DNA of 64,000 nucleotides, from assembly GCF_012641275.1 (NCBI RefSeq), contig NZ_JABAIA010000002.1:2046001-2110000 (forward strand), given 5' to 3'. The position numbers and the translations under genes are program-made. Source of the DNA: Chitinophaga varians. Its GTDB lineage: Bacteria > Bacteroidota > Bacteroidia > Chitinophagales > Chitinophagaceae. A model generated the notes under the pieces. The model was not told the DNA's origin. It was given only the letters and a program-made list of their open reading frames with translations, and did no database searches. Positions within the stretch are counted from its first letter, which is position 1. The number at the start of each line of letters is the position of its first letter. This document shows, in pieces, positions 33,862 through 44,200 of this stretch.

Positions 33862-34889
33862 CTATTTTACGATTCCTGTTTCAAAGATACTTTTTGCGCA
33901 CGACAATACTGCCTCCTGCGTGGACACCGGTTGCCATTGCAGTTCCCGTCTGGCTTTGGCGGCATCTACCTGCCTTTTGACACCAAGGTCCAAAAGGATA
34001 GGGGCCAGCGTGGCGTCGAATTTTGCCAACAGTCTGACCAGAAAATTGGGCATCTCCCTGGATGGGAGCTTCCTTCCAGGGTAGGCTTTTTTCAATATCT
34101 GCGCGATGTCTTTCATCATCAGAAACCCGGCAGAGGCCAGGTAACGGTTATGCGCCGCCTCCGGTATTTCCATGGCAAGAACAAGCGCATCGGCGGCGGA
34201 GCGCACGTCCACTATTTCAAATCCTATTTTGGGAAGGGCGGGCATGCTGCCGTCCAGCATCTTGATAATAATATTGGCGGAAGTGCCAAAATCCTTCTCC
34301 AGTACAGGTCCCAGGATGGCGCCGGGTAAAACGGTCACGAGCTCCAGGCCCGACTGGTCTTCCCGGATAAAGTCCCACGCTGCCTTTTCTGCTATCGCTT
34401 TACTTTTAAAGTAGGGGTGAGATCTTTGGTATTGTTGACGTTGCTCCAGTCGGCTTCGGTATACACTTTCCCCAGCTGTTGCGGTGTTTTGCCATGTGTA
34501 ACGGCTGCGCTGGACGAGGTCAGCACAACCCGTTTTACCTTGTTGGCGGCTGCCGCTGTCAGGATGTTTAACACGCCTTCTCTGGCGGGAACAATGATAT
34601 CGTCCTCATGTCCGGGCAACTCACGGGGAAAAGGGGAGGCCACATGCTGCACAAAATCGATGCCTTTTGTCAGCTCAAACCATTGCGTTTTATCCTGCAG
34701 GTCGGCCTGTGCAAACGTTAAACGGTGAATATGCGGGGTATGCCGGGCGATCACTTCCCTGATGGCCGCCGCACGGTCCATATCCCGGAGGGTGCCTGTC
34801 ACCTGGTATCCTTTTTCCAGCAGCCGGATAGCGGTATGAGAGCCCAGAAAGCCGGTCACGCCGGTTAATAAAACACGTTGGCTGTTCAT
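33862..34889 (-). pseudogene. Frameshifted NAD-dependent SDR/epimerase-type reductase
   Basis: The N-terminal part (start ATG 34889; MNSQRVLLTGVTGFLGSHTA has the GxxGxxG nucleotide-binding site) and the C-terminal part (GAILGPVLEKDFGTSANIII to the stop at 33862) are in different frames. They join if one C is added to the run of four (plus-strand GGGG at 34414-34417): the reading then goes ...LTPYFKSKAIAEKAAWDF..., which supplies the catalytic Tyr-x-x-x-Lys-like FKSK region and links to the second part. As written, the first frame stops at 34392 and the enzyme is broken. A homopolymer sequencing error is as likely as a true mutation. Extended SDR of the dihydroflavonol/cinnamoyl reductase type. 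Confidence 0.82.
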
Positions 34890-35090
34890 GATTTTAATTT
34901 TAAACAAAATTGATACGGCCACGCCAACCGGCAATTACCATTTGGTAAGAAATTTCACAGGATGCTTACATTTTCACTGCGATGTTAATGCAATTAAATA
35001 GGATATACTTGCTATATTTATACCTATAAACCATGTCTTTTTACTCCCTGTTCCTGCCGAAAACCTTTCATAACGAGAACGCATTAACCT

Positions 35091-38000
35091 ATGTTGGTCA
35101 GTAATAAACACTTTACGCCTGTTTTAGGGTTGGATCTTCATATTGTGATCCTGTTTGGATTTCCTATTCCGCTGCCTCATCCGTTCATCGGACTGGTGGT
35201 AGACCCGATGGACTATGTCCCGTTCATTGGAGCCACCACAAAAATCAACCATGTGCCGAGAGGGAAAAGCGATACTTCCGGATTCCTGATTTTCCTGTTT
35301 CATATTCCCATGGGCGGCCCTTTTCTGCTGGCGCCTATGATAGGCCATGATTCCGTGAATTTCTTCGGCAGTAAAAAAGTGAAGGTGGAAGGTAATCTGA
35401 TGAGCCCTTCGGGCCATATGCTGATGACCTGCAATGATATTGGCCTGCCACTGTCGCTGACGCCGGGAAAGAAATTCAAACCCATTCCCAGCCTATATCT
35501 GCCTACCTCTTTTTCTATCCCGCTCTCCTTCGGTAAACCGGTGATGGTGGGCGGTCCTTTTGTCCCCGACTGGGCAGGTGCCTTGCTGAACCTGGTCATG
35601 TCGTTCGGCTTCGGCGCTATGATGAAAGGACTGGGAAAAGGCATGAAGAAACTGGGCAAGGCCGCTAAAAAGGCGAAAAACAAAATCACCAAGTTCAACC
35701 TGGCACACCAGAAAAAGATCGGTGGCAGCGATAAGCTCAGCCGCACACTGTGTAAACTGGGTTTTGAACCGGTAGACCTGGTACAGGGCATTGTTATCTA
35801 CGACGGCGTCGATTTTGAACTGCCTGGCCCTGTTCCGCTGCGGTGGGCCCGTTCCTGGAACAGTGACAGCGCGCACCACGGACTGCTGGGGCATGGCAAC
35901 CATCTGGCCTTTGACATGCGGATATTGGAGTTTACGGCGGAAGAAGCCACGGGGTTATTGCTGGGAGACGGCCGCAGCGTGATATTTGACCTGCTGCCCT
36001 ATACCGGCGACAACGAATATAACCGCCACGAAAAAATGACGCTGACCCGCACCAGCCAGGATGAATACCAGCTGTTCGACCACCGGGAACGGCTATACTA
36101 TCTTTTTAAACGCCTGCGCCCGCTGGACCCGGAATGCCGGCTGGCGGCCATCAGCGATGAAGCGGGTTTTCTCATCAGTTTCCATTTCAACAACAAAGGG
36201 ACATTACTGCGTGTCATCGACAGCGTAGGCCGGCACCTGCATATCGATAGTGATACGGAAGGCCGTATAACGGCGGTGACAGCCCATCACCGGGACCATG
36301 TACAGCGACTGGTCAGCTATGCCTACAACGAGGACGGCGATCTCACAGAGATCACAGACGCGCTCCGGCAAACTACCTATATTCACTACCAGCACCATCA
36401 TATGGTGAAGAAAACGGACCGTAACGGGAACTCGTTTTTCTGGGAATACGACGGCAAAGGCCGCTGTATCCATACCCGCGGCGATAATGGCGTCATGGAA
36501 GGCCACATTACCTACCATCCGGAAGCAGGCCACAACCACGTTACTAACGCCGAAGGACAAACGACAACGTATTATTACACTCCGGAATACCTGGTGACTC
36601 AGATAAAAGACCCGCTGGGCTACTCCCGCTTTACGGAATACACCGAAGACGGGGAGATATACAGAGAGATCGATGAAGAAGCGGGGCTCACCGGTTATAC
36701 TTACGATGACCGGGGAAACCGTACCGGCATTGTGCATCCCGACGGAACGGCCGATACTTTCAATTATGATGATGAAGACCGGCTGATATTGGCCACAGAA
36801 CCCGGCGGCGGAAGCCGCACGTTTATCTATTACAGTGAAGGGCCTGATAAAGGACTGCTGCATACCCTCACGGAACCTGACGGACGCATCACCATCTTCC
36901 GTTATAATAAACACCGGTTGTTATACAAGGCGGAAGATGAACAGGAGCGCATCACAAAACTGGAATATGATGAGGATTATAACCTTGCGTCCATCACCCT
37001 GCCGGATGGCGGTCATGCCACCTGGCAGTACGATGTATGGGGCCGGTGCGTGGCCAACCGCAACCCGGATGAACAACAGCAGACTTTCCGCTATGATGCC
37101 CTCGGCAGGGTGACCGAAATTGAATTGCCTGACGACAACCGCATACTGTTTCACTACAATGCTTACGATGAAGTAGTGGAAGTGCAGGATAAATACCAGC
37201 ATGCCCGTTTCGCCTATACGGCGCTGGGCAGCCTCAAAATGAAGGAACAAAACGGTGCCAAAGTACACCTGGTATATAACAGGGACGAGCAGCTGACCAG
37301 CCTCGTCAACGAACACGGAGAGATGTATCGTTTCGGCCGTAACCGACGGGGCGATATTATCCAGGAAACAGGCTTCGACGGACTGACACGCCATTACCAG
37401 CTGGACGCCACCGGTAATATCATTCGCATTCAACGGCCCGGCGGCCGCTGGACGGAATGTGAATATGACTACAACGGCCGGCTTACCAGGGCTGAACATA
37501 GCGACGGCACCAAAGAAATATTTGCCTATAACGGTAGTGGACAATTGATTTCCGCTGCCAATGAACACAGTACCGTACGGTTGCAACGCGATAGCGCCGG
37601 CCGTGTAACGATGGAATGGCAGAACGGTTATACCGTTGCAGCCACCTATGATGCCAGTGGCCGCCGCCAGGGCCTGGAAAGCAGCCTGGGCGCAAAGGTC
37701 CGGATGGCCCGCAATGCACTGGGCGACCTGACAGGGATAACGGCGGCGATGGAAGGAATACAAGGCCTCTGGAGCGCCACCATACAACGCAGTGCTACCG
37801 GCCAGGAGCTGGAACGCATATTGCCGGGCGGTATTAAAAGCAGCTGGAGCTATGGCCTGTCAGGAATGCCAACATCGCATATCGTGGCCGGCAATGGCAG
37901 GGAAAGCCGCAAACGTTATTACCGCTGGGATGCGGCACAGCAGCTCAGAAGCATCGTCAACGGCATGAACGGCGCCACTGTCAAGTTCGGGCATAATGAT

Positions 38001-39212
38001 TTCGCTAATCTTGCCTGGGCGCAATATGAAGACGGGACCTATGACTACCGTACCGCCGATAAAGCGGGAAACCTGTTCCGCGAACAAACACGCAGCGGCC
38101 GCAAATATGCTGCCGGCGGGCAATTGACAGCATCAGAGCAGGCCCGGTATGTCTATGACGCGGAAGGTAACCTCGCCCGGAAAATCATCTCCGCTACGGG
38201 CAACGTTTGGGAATACGACTGGTGTGGCAATGGCATGCTGAAGAAAGTCACCCGCCCCGATGGCAGGACCGTGGAATTTAAATATGATGCGCTGGGCCGC
38301 CGTATCGAAAAAGTATATAACGGCATTATCACCCGGTTTGTGTGGGACGGCAGACAGCTGTTGCACGAATGGCATTACCCTGCGAAAGAGCGCCCGGTAC
38401 TGACTGTTGATGAATGGGGCGAGGTGAAACAAAGCCACCCGGAACCGGTACCGGCCGAACAGCTGATCACCTGGGTATTTGAAGATGGTACCTTTTCGCC
38501 CGCCGCAAAAATCGCCGGCGGCAAACAGTATTCAATCATCAATGATTACCTGGGCACGCCTTGTGCGGCATACGATGAAACAGGAGAGAAGGTGTGGGAA
38601 TGCGAGTTGGATATATATGGCAAAGTACGTAAGTTAGCAGGTGATAGCACGTTTATACCCTTCCGTTACCCCGGACAATATGAAGACAGGGAAACCGGAT
38701 TATACTATAACCGGTTCCGCTACTATAGCCCGGAGGATGGCGTCTATATCAGCCAGGACCCTATCAGAACGGCCGCCGGTATTAAACTCTATGGTTATGT
38801 GGATGATGTGCTCACTGCTACTGACCCGTTGGGACTGCACCAGATCCTGGCGAGACTGGTAGATCCGCAAACAGGTAAAAGCACCAATTTCGGTCAGATC
38901 GGCAGCAAGGAAACAGAAAAAGTGTGGACAGAACATGGGGTGAAAGGGCACTCGGAATACTATCTCCTCAAAGACCATATATCTAAAATACCACCGGAGG
39001 AGCTACAAGGGAAAACACTCGTGATCAAATCCCTCGGTGAACCGGACGCCGGTTACTGGTTGTTACGATTCCCGCTGCCGCCTTGTAAAAAAGTAGATGG
39101 TGGCTGTGATAAGGCGTTAACGGAACTGGCGGAAAAACACAATATGCGCATCATCTATACATGGTCTGATAAAGGCAAATTTAAAATCAGGAAATATGGC
39201 AAATGTAAATAA
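35091..39212 (+). CDS. PAAR-like/RHS polymorphic toxin with deaminase-like C-terminus
   Basis: 1373 residues. The PAAR-like N-terminus, DUF6531 segment, YD repeats and RHS core (ending at about 1247, GYVDDVLTATDPLGL) parallel the protein at 25552; the first 163 residues differ at only about 13 positions. The C-terminal 125 residues are unrelated to that paralogue. They contain His1287-Ser-Glu1289 (GHSEYYLL) followed by Pro-Cys1332 and Cys1339, then a helix and strand (KALTELAEKHNMRIIYTW). The H-x-E ... P-C ... C order fits the zinc site of nucleic-acid/nucleotide deaminase toxins, though the usual C-x2-C is stretched to C-x6-C. The end overlaps the next gene by 17 bp. Confidence 0.83.
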   Translation: MLVSNKHFTPVLGLDLHIVILFGFPIPLPHPFIGLVVDPMDYVPFIGATTKINHVPRGKSDTSGFLIFLFHIPMGGPFLLAPMIGHDSVNFFGSKKVKVEGNLMSPSGHMLMTCNDIGLPLSLTPGKKFKPIPSLYLPTSFSIPLSFGKPVMVGGPFVPDWAGALLNLVMSFGFGAMMKGLGKGMKKLGKAAKKAKNKITKFNLAHQKKIGGSDKLSRTLCKLGFEPVDLVQGIVIYDGVDFELPGPVPLRWARSWNSDSAHHGLLGHGNHLAFDMRILEFTAEEATGLLLGDGRSVIFDLLPYTGDNEYNRHEKMTLTRTSQDEYQLFDHRERLYYLFKRLRPLDPECRLAAISDEAGFLISFHFNNKGTLLRVIDSVGRHLHIDSDTEGRITAVTAHHRDHVQRLVSYAYNEDGDLTEITDALRQTTYIHYQHHHMVKKTDRNGNSFFWEYDGKGRCIHTRGDNGVMEGHITYHPEAGHNHVTNAEGQTTTYYYTPEYLVTQIKDPLGYSRFTEYTEDGEIYREIDEEAGLTGYTYDDRGNRTGIVHPDGTADTFNYDDEDRLILATEPGGGSRTFIYYSEGPDKGLLHTLTEPDGRITIFRYNKHRLLYKAEDEQERITKLEYDEDYNLASITLPDGGHATWQYDVWGRCVANRNPDEQQQTFRYDALGRVTEIELPDDNRILFHYNAYDEVVEVQDKYQHARFAYTALGSLKMKEQNGAKVHLVYNRDEQLTSLVNEHGEMYRFGRNRRGDIIQETGFDGLTRHYQLDATGNIIRIQRPGGRWTECEYDYNGRLTRAEHSDGTKEIFAYNGSGQLISAANEHSTVRLQRDSAGRVTMEWQNGYTVAATYDASGRRQGLESSLGAKVRMARNALGDLTGITAAMEGIQGLWSATIQRSATGQELERILPGGIKSSWSYGLSGMPTSHIVAGNGRESRKRYYRWDAAQQLRSIVNGMNGATVKFGHNDFANLAWAQYEDGTYDYRTADKAGNLFREQTRSGRKYAAGGQLTASEQARYVYDAEGNLARKIISATGNVWEYDWCGNGMLKKVTRPDGRTVEFKYDALGRRIEKVYNGIITRFVWDGRQLLHEWHYPAKERPVLTVDEWGEVKQSHPEPVPAEQLITWVFEDGTFSPAAKIAGGKQYSIINDYLGTPCAAYDETGEKVWECELDIYGKVRKLAGDSTFIPFRYPGQYEDRETGLYYNRFRYYSPEDGVYISQDPIRTAAGIKLYGYVDDVLTATDPLGLHQILARLVDPQTGKSTNFGQIGSKETEKVWTEHGVKGHSEYYLLKDHISKIPPEELQGKTLVIKSLGEPDAGYWLLRFPLPPCKKVDGGCDKALTELAEKHNMRIIYTWSDKGKFKIRKYGKCK

Positions 39213-40353
39213 CGACACAGCACTGTTACAGTCACTGAAAGACTATGTGGCCTCGGTTGACTGGGCAGCGGAAGAAGATCATTTTGATACGTGTGAATAC
39301 ATAGGGGAAGCATTTGAGGCGCTGGCAGCCGGTGTTCCCGAGGAAGAAGAACAACAGCTGCTGGGCGAAATACTGGCAAAGACCTATCATCAGTTCCATG
39401 CACTGCCAGTCATATTGAAACTGGTGTACCCGTTGCTGGTATTAACGAAAACGCGTAAACTGCATTACCGCGCCGAGGTACTGGAGTTTTTCACCGACAT
39501 AGCAGAAAAACATTTATATCTCCGCTATCGCCTGCTGGGACTGAAGCCTATAAAACTGGACTTTATCGGTGACGTATATACGACAAAGGAGCAGACGGAT
39601 GCCAGCATCAACAAACGCCTCGAATACTACGATGAAATCAGGAGAAATGCGGACCTCATCCGGGATATAATTGCGGATGAAAACCCTGCTGTGAGTGCGC
39701 TCGCTGTGAAACTCTACTTACTGGTCCTTTATGTGGAAACACCGGAAGCGGCCCTGGAAAAGATCGTTGCCATCAGGGAACTGATAGCCGCCAGAGGCGA
39801 CGCAGCACTGGAAAACCTGTTGATAGGGTCAGCGATTGTACTGCAACAACGTGTGGCACAACTGCCGGAAAGCCTGGTGATTCCGGGACATTACCTGAAC
39901 ATCGCCCGGTTGTTCGCTACCCCTACTACGGAAGACGTAGTGGAAGGAGAGCTCTTATTGCAATCGCAGGAACAACAATACGACAGTCATCCCTGGGCGG
40001 ATGGTTACCTCGCCGCAATGGCCTGTGCGGGCGTTCTCCTGCATGAACGGGAAAGTAAAGAAGAGATCGATGTGATCCTGCAGGCGATCAAATTTCAAAG
40101 AAACCATAGTAAAAAATATCCCACTGACGGGCCCCGATGGTTGCCGCATCAGATCATGGCAGAGTACCTGGTAGCCCGTTTCTTCTCTGAACACTGGGCA
40201 AGCCTGACGAAAGTTGCGTGGGATTCGCTGAGTGAAAATCAGCAATACATCCTCCGTAAACTGTCCCGCGAAATGGGTATATACACCTACCTGCAAAGTT
40301 ATATGGGACTGCCGGCAGAGAAAGAAGAAATGAAAGAATGGCTGCCTCAGTAA
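39196..40353 (+). CDS. Probable immunity protein (alpha-helical repeat type)
   Basis: 385 residues, almost entirely helical, with no signal peptide or membrane segment; the pattern of paired helices suggests a HEAT/TPR-like solenoid. No named family recognised. It starts inside the 3' end of the RHS toxin gene (17-bp overlap), the close coupling expected for toxin and immunity. It is much longer than the immunity candidates of the other two modules. It ends 70 bp before the GntR gene. Confidence 0.62.
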   Translation: MANVNNDTALLQSLKDYVASVDWAAEEDHFDTCEYIGEAFEALAAGVPEEEEQQLLGEILAKTYHQFHALPVILKLVYPLLVLTKTRKLHYRAEVLEFFTDIAEKHLYLRYRLLGLKPIKLDFIGDVYTTKEQTDASINKRLEYYDEIRRNADLIRDIIADENPAVSALAVKLYLLVLYVETPEAALEKIVAIRELIAARGDAALENLLIGSAIVLQQRVAQLPESLVIPGHYLNIARLFATPTTEDVVEGELLLQSQEQQYDSHPWADGYLAAMACAGVLLHERESKEEIDVILQAIKFQRNHSKKYPTDGPRWLPHQIMAEYLVARFFSEHWASLTKVAWDSLSENQQYILRKLSREMGIYTYLQSYMGLPAEKEEMKEWLPQ

Positions 40354-40407
40354 GGCCTCGCCTCTCAGCTTCCAGGCATAAAAATTTTTCCCGGTCGCAA
40401 AAAAGCG

Positions 40408-40423
40408 ATATGTTCGTACATAT
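40408..40423. promoter_or_regulatory. Putative GntR operator in front of its own gene
   Basis: Palindrome ATATGTTCGTACATAT (arms ATATGT/ACATAT) ending one base before the GntR start codon. It matches 13 of 16 bases of the site at 48599-48614 in front of the mannoside operon, so it is likely the autoregulatory site. Confidence 0.6.
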
Positions 40424-41167
40424 ATGACGAAGATACCTTTATTGGACCACGATAGCAAAATTCCCCTGCATCAGCAGGCGGAAGAGCTATTACGGAAGCT
40501 GATCCGCGAGGATTATTTCCGGGAAGGAGACATTTTTCCAAAGGAAACAGACCTCGCCAAACGATGGAGCATTTCCCGGAACACCTTACGCATGGCCATC
40601 GGCAACCTGGTTAAAGATGGGCTGCTGGAAAGAAAGAAGCGGTATGGCACCGTAGTGAAAAAGAAAAAGATCACGACGAACCTCGATAACTGGTACAGCT
40701 TCACGCATGAAATGGAAGACAAAGGCATTCCTTTCAAAACCCTGAAGAGCAAAGTATCGGTACTGAAAGCGGGAGAAGAAGTGGCGAAGATGCTGCAAAC
40801 GGAGCCGGTGCAGCCGGTGGTTTGCCTGGAACGTATCCGCAGTACGGAGAAAAGCCCCATGGTGTATTTTGAATCTTTCTTTCATCCCAGGATAGGCCTT
40901 ACCGGCAAGGAGAATTTTGACCGCCCGCTGTATGAGATGCTGGACGCGGATTTTCATGTGGTGCCTGTGTATTCCCAGGAAGAAATCAGGGCGATAGGAG
41001 CGGATGAAAAAATCGCCGGGCTGCTGAAAATCAAAAAAGGCGCCCCGGTGCTTGAACGCCGCAGAGTAGTGCTGGACGCGGGCCGGCGACCGCTGGAGTT
41101 TAACATCTGCTGGTACCGGAGTGATTGTTTTACGTATAGTATCGAACTAAAAAGACCACAACTGTAA
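40424..41167 (+). CDS. GntR-family transcriptional regulator (UTRA type)
   Basis: 247 residues. The N-terminal GntR winged helix (about 10-80) reads IPLHQQAEELLRKLIREDYFREGDIFPKETDLAKRWSISRNTLRMAIGNLV. The C-terminal UTRA ligand-binding domain (about 95-245) includes VCLERIRSTEKSPMVYFESFFHPR and APVLERRRVVLDAGRRPLEF. HutC/UTRA regulators sense sugars or sugar phosphates. It converges on the GH38-porter-kinase operon, with matching palindromes ahead of both transcripts, so it is the probable repressor of that operon. Confidence 0.93.
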   Translation: MTKIPLLDHDSKIPLHQQAEELLRKLIREDYFREGDIFPKETDLAKRWSISRNTLRMAIGNLVKDGLLERKKRYGTVVKKKKITTNLDNWYSFTHEMEDKGIPFKTLKSKVSVLKAGEEVAKMLQTEPVQPVVCLERIRSTEKSPMVYFESFFHPRIGLTGKENFDRPLYEMLDADFHVVPVYSQEEIRAIGADEKIAGLLKIKKGAPVLERRRVVLDAGRRPLEFNICWYRSDCFTYSIELKRPQL

Positions 41168-41171
41168 ATAA

Positions 41172-41202
41172 AAAATGCCGGATGATTTTCATCCGGCATT
41201 TT
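41172..41202. terminator. Bidirectional terminator between GntR and GH38
   Basis: AAAATGCCGGAT (41172-41183) / ATCCGGCATTTT (41191-41202) with a 7-nt loop, placed between two convergent genes. A-run and T-run on opposite sides let it work for both transcripts. Confidence 0.85.
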
Positions 41203-41219
41203 CTTTTATACCATTTGAA

Positions 41220-44200
41220 TTACGGAATAAGCAGATATTCTTCCACTCCCATCGCAGGCAGGCTAACAGTCGCCTTCGCGTCTTTCTCTTCACCATTCCT
41301 GACTATCTTCATTCGTGCAGGCTTCAGCGTGCCCCAGTCAAATCCGGTGCTTTGAGTGGTCTTTCCGGGGTTAAAGAGGCGTACCATATACTGACCGTTT
41401 TCCTGTGGCACAATGGCGGTGGCCACCACGGCGGTATTGGTCAGGCGGAACAGCCCTGCCTGGAGCGTAGCGCCTTTCTTCACCGGGAAACCAATAAGCG
41501 GCTGTGTGAAGTCCGCAGCGGCGGTTTCCAGCGCGGCACCGTCAGCCTTGCCATGTGGCTGCAGCGCATAATGATAGCTGCTGCTACCCGACTGGTCGGC
41601 TTTATAGTTGGTATGCCAGTAGTTGTTCATGACATAGGAAAACCAGCGGCTGGTCGGTTGCCCTTTCGTCCGCCATTCTTTATGGCTTTGGGCTACCTGT
41701 AAACGTTCATCGATCATGCTGTCTGGTTCTGCCATCGGCGTTTCCAGCAGCATCCACTGCAAGCCGTTGGACTGGTTGGAGATGTCCATCCATCTGCGGC
41801 CGAACAGAAAGTCCATATTGGAGCCGGGCAGCTGGTCCTGGAGGTAACGCATGGTGCCGTAACCTGCGTCCAGCGTCACTTGTCCGGAAGGCACTTCAAA
41901 AGGAAACCCGAAATGCAGCGCTTCTTTTTGTCTGACCGGTTTTTTGTCAATGATGTTTTCAATCAGTACCACGTTGCTGTTGGCATAGAGTGTCAGTTTT
42001 TTCTCCAGCGCGTTGGCGCCGGGCGCCTGCGCACGCAACACGACGGTCGTTACCACCGGGCCGTTTTCGATGACCTGTGCCTGTACAGGCTGATTAGTCT
42101 CCGCATCGGCGGGGTTCTGTCCTGGTACGTACCAGTAACTGTTCAGCCCCTGCCCGCGGAAAGTGCCGGCGTAGTTGTGACCGTCTTTCGCGGCAAGCCG
42201 GGTGATGCTGCCGTTGTTGTCCCAGGTGACGGCAACGTTGCCGTTGGAAAGGGTGTTGCCGGTCTGTTTAAGCGTGTTGGCGGTGTTTGCCGGCTCATCG
42301 CTCACCGTGTACACGGCTGTTCCGAAGGCGGGCACGTCACTGGCCAGGAATACGAAGGAACCGTCGGAGAGGCGTTGCAGCGGGTATTTCCGGCCGCGTG
42401 TATCTTTCACGGATTTTCCGCCGACTTTGATTTTCACCGGTCCGCTACGGGGCCAGGAGAGCGTATTCACTACGGCTATGCTGCGGGACTGTTCATCGGT
42501 AATGGGTTGGAACAATTGGGCGCTAAGTATATTGATGATACTGTCAGCATCCAGCATAAACTGTTTTTTGATGCGCCATTGTTCTGTTACAAACGGCACG
42601 TCCGGCTGTGAGATACTGTTATGCGCGCCCCAGGTATGTTCATGGAACATCAGGACGTTGGTCCAGGCATGGTAGAACTGCTGTGCATTAAATTGTCCGG
42701 GGGCCAGCATGGCGTAGGCGTTGGTGAGTTGAGACAAACGCAGGCTGTTGATACGGTTTTGCCCTTCTTCCCTGGCCGTGGAGCCGGCGCCATCTTCCCA
42801 GTAAGGGGTGATGTCCCCTTTTACCACGGGCAGGTCTTTACCATATTTCTGTTCAAAAGTTTCAAAGAGTTTATCGGTGGTGTTGAGTACAATTTTGGGA
42901 GATGAATATTTTTCATTCCACTGTTTAACGAAACGGGACACAGACGTGTCTATCGGCCCGTTATCGGCTACCACATTGTATCTCCACTGAACAATATCAT
43001 AAGGGTAATGTTTCTCGTCCAGCTCATCGAGGTAGGCGGCTATCTTCTGCGGGCCTCTTTCGAAAACAGCGCCGGGAGCGGTGCCATGCCAGGAAGAGTA
43101 ACCTTTGCCACCTGTCCAGAACAGTATTTTTTCCTGGCCGGAAGGAGATTCCCACCATACGGGCTTATCGCCCCAGCTGCGCACAAAGTGGCCTACACGG
43201 TCGCCCAGGTAAGGATGGTTTTCACCCAGATAATTAGGTCCGCTGGAGAAATATTTCACACCGCCTTTGGCCAGCGCCGTCACTGTGCTCCAGGTATAGC
43301 CCGGCACGTCGGAGATCATGGCGCTGGGGATGTGAAGGCCGTAGGCTTTGCGCAGCTGTGCGGCGAAGTCGGTGTAGTGGAAGGTTTCTTCAGGCAAGGT
43401 AAGGCCGGTAAGGATATTGGCGTATAAAGCCGACAGGCAGATGTCGCCGTCTTTCACGGCTTGTATGAACGCTGCTTTTTTCTCCGGTGTGGCCTGTTGC
43501 AGGAAATGGTCTACCGCCCACAGGGATTCTATGTTCCATTTGAATTTGGCTTCTTCCGGATAGCTGCGGGTGGCGGCTATCATGTCCAATGCGTCGTTGA
43601 TATTGCGGAGGTGTATTTTCAGTACTTCCGGTTGCAGGTGCGAGTAGCCGATATCTGTATGGGAATGGTGTATAAAATGCAGTTCCCGGTAGGTGACAGG
43701 TTTCAGGGTAACGAAGCGGTCTGCCAGCACTTTGCCGGCATCGGCAACGACTACACGAATACTGTCCGGCTTTTTCACGGAAGGAACGGGGATGTCGAAA
43801 TTATTGACGCCGTCGGCTACCGGGAAGGAATATACTTTTTTGCCGTCCACGGTCACCCTGAAGGTACGTGGCGTACCAAAGTGGAGCGCAGTAAGTGTTA
43901 CCGGCTGTTGCCCGTTTTTAAGTATAAAAGGTTGCGGGTGGATGTCCACCTTTTCTTCAAAAGAGAATTTGAAGGTCATGAGCCAGTCATTGCTTTGCTG
44001 CGCCTGACCGATGATTTTCAGTTTAACTGGTTTGCCGGGTGTGATGCGGCTTACCGGCAGCCGGAGAAACATCAGGCCATGGGAGTCGTTGGCTCCGTCT
44101 TTACGGAGTTGCTGAAACACGATGCGGCTGCTGTCGGGCGCACCGAATGTCCATGTGGGCGACTGGTTGCCGGGTTTGGTGGTGAAGGTCAGCAGTTTTT

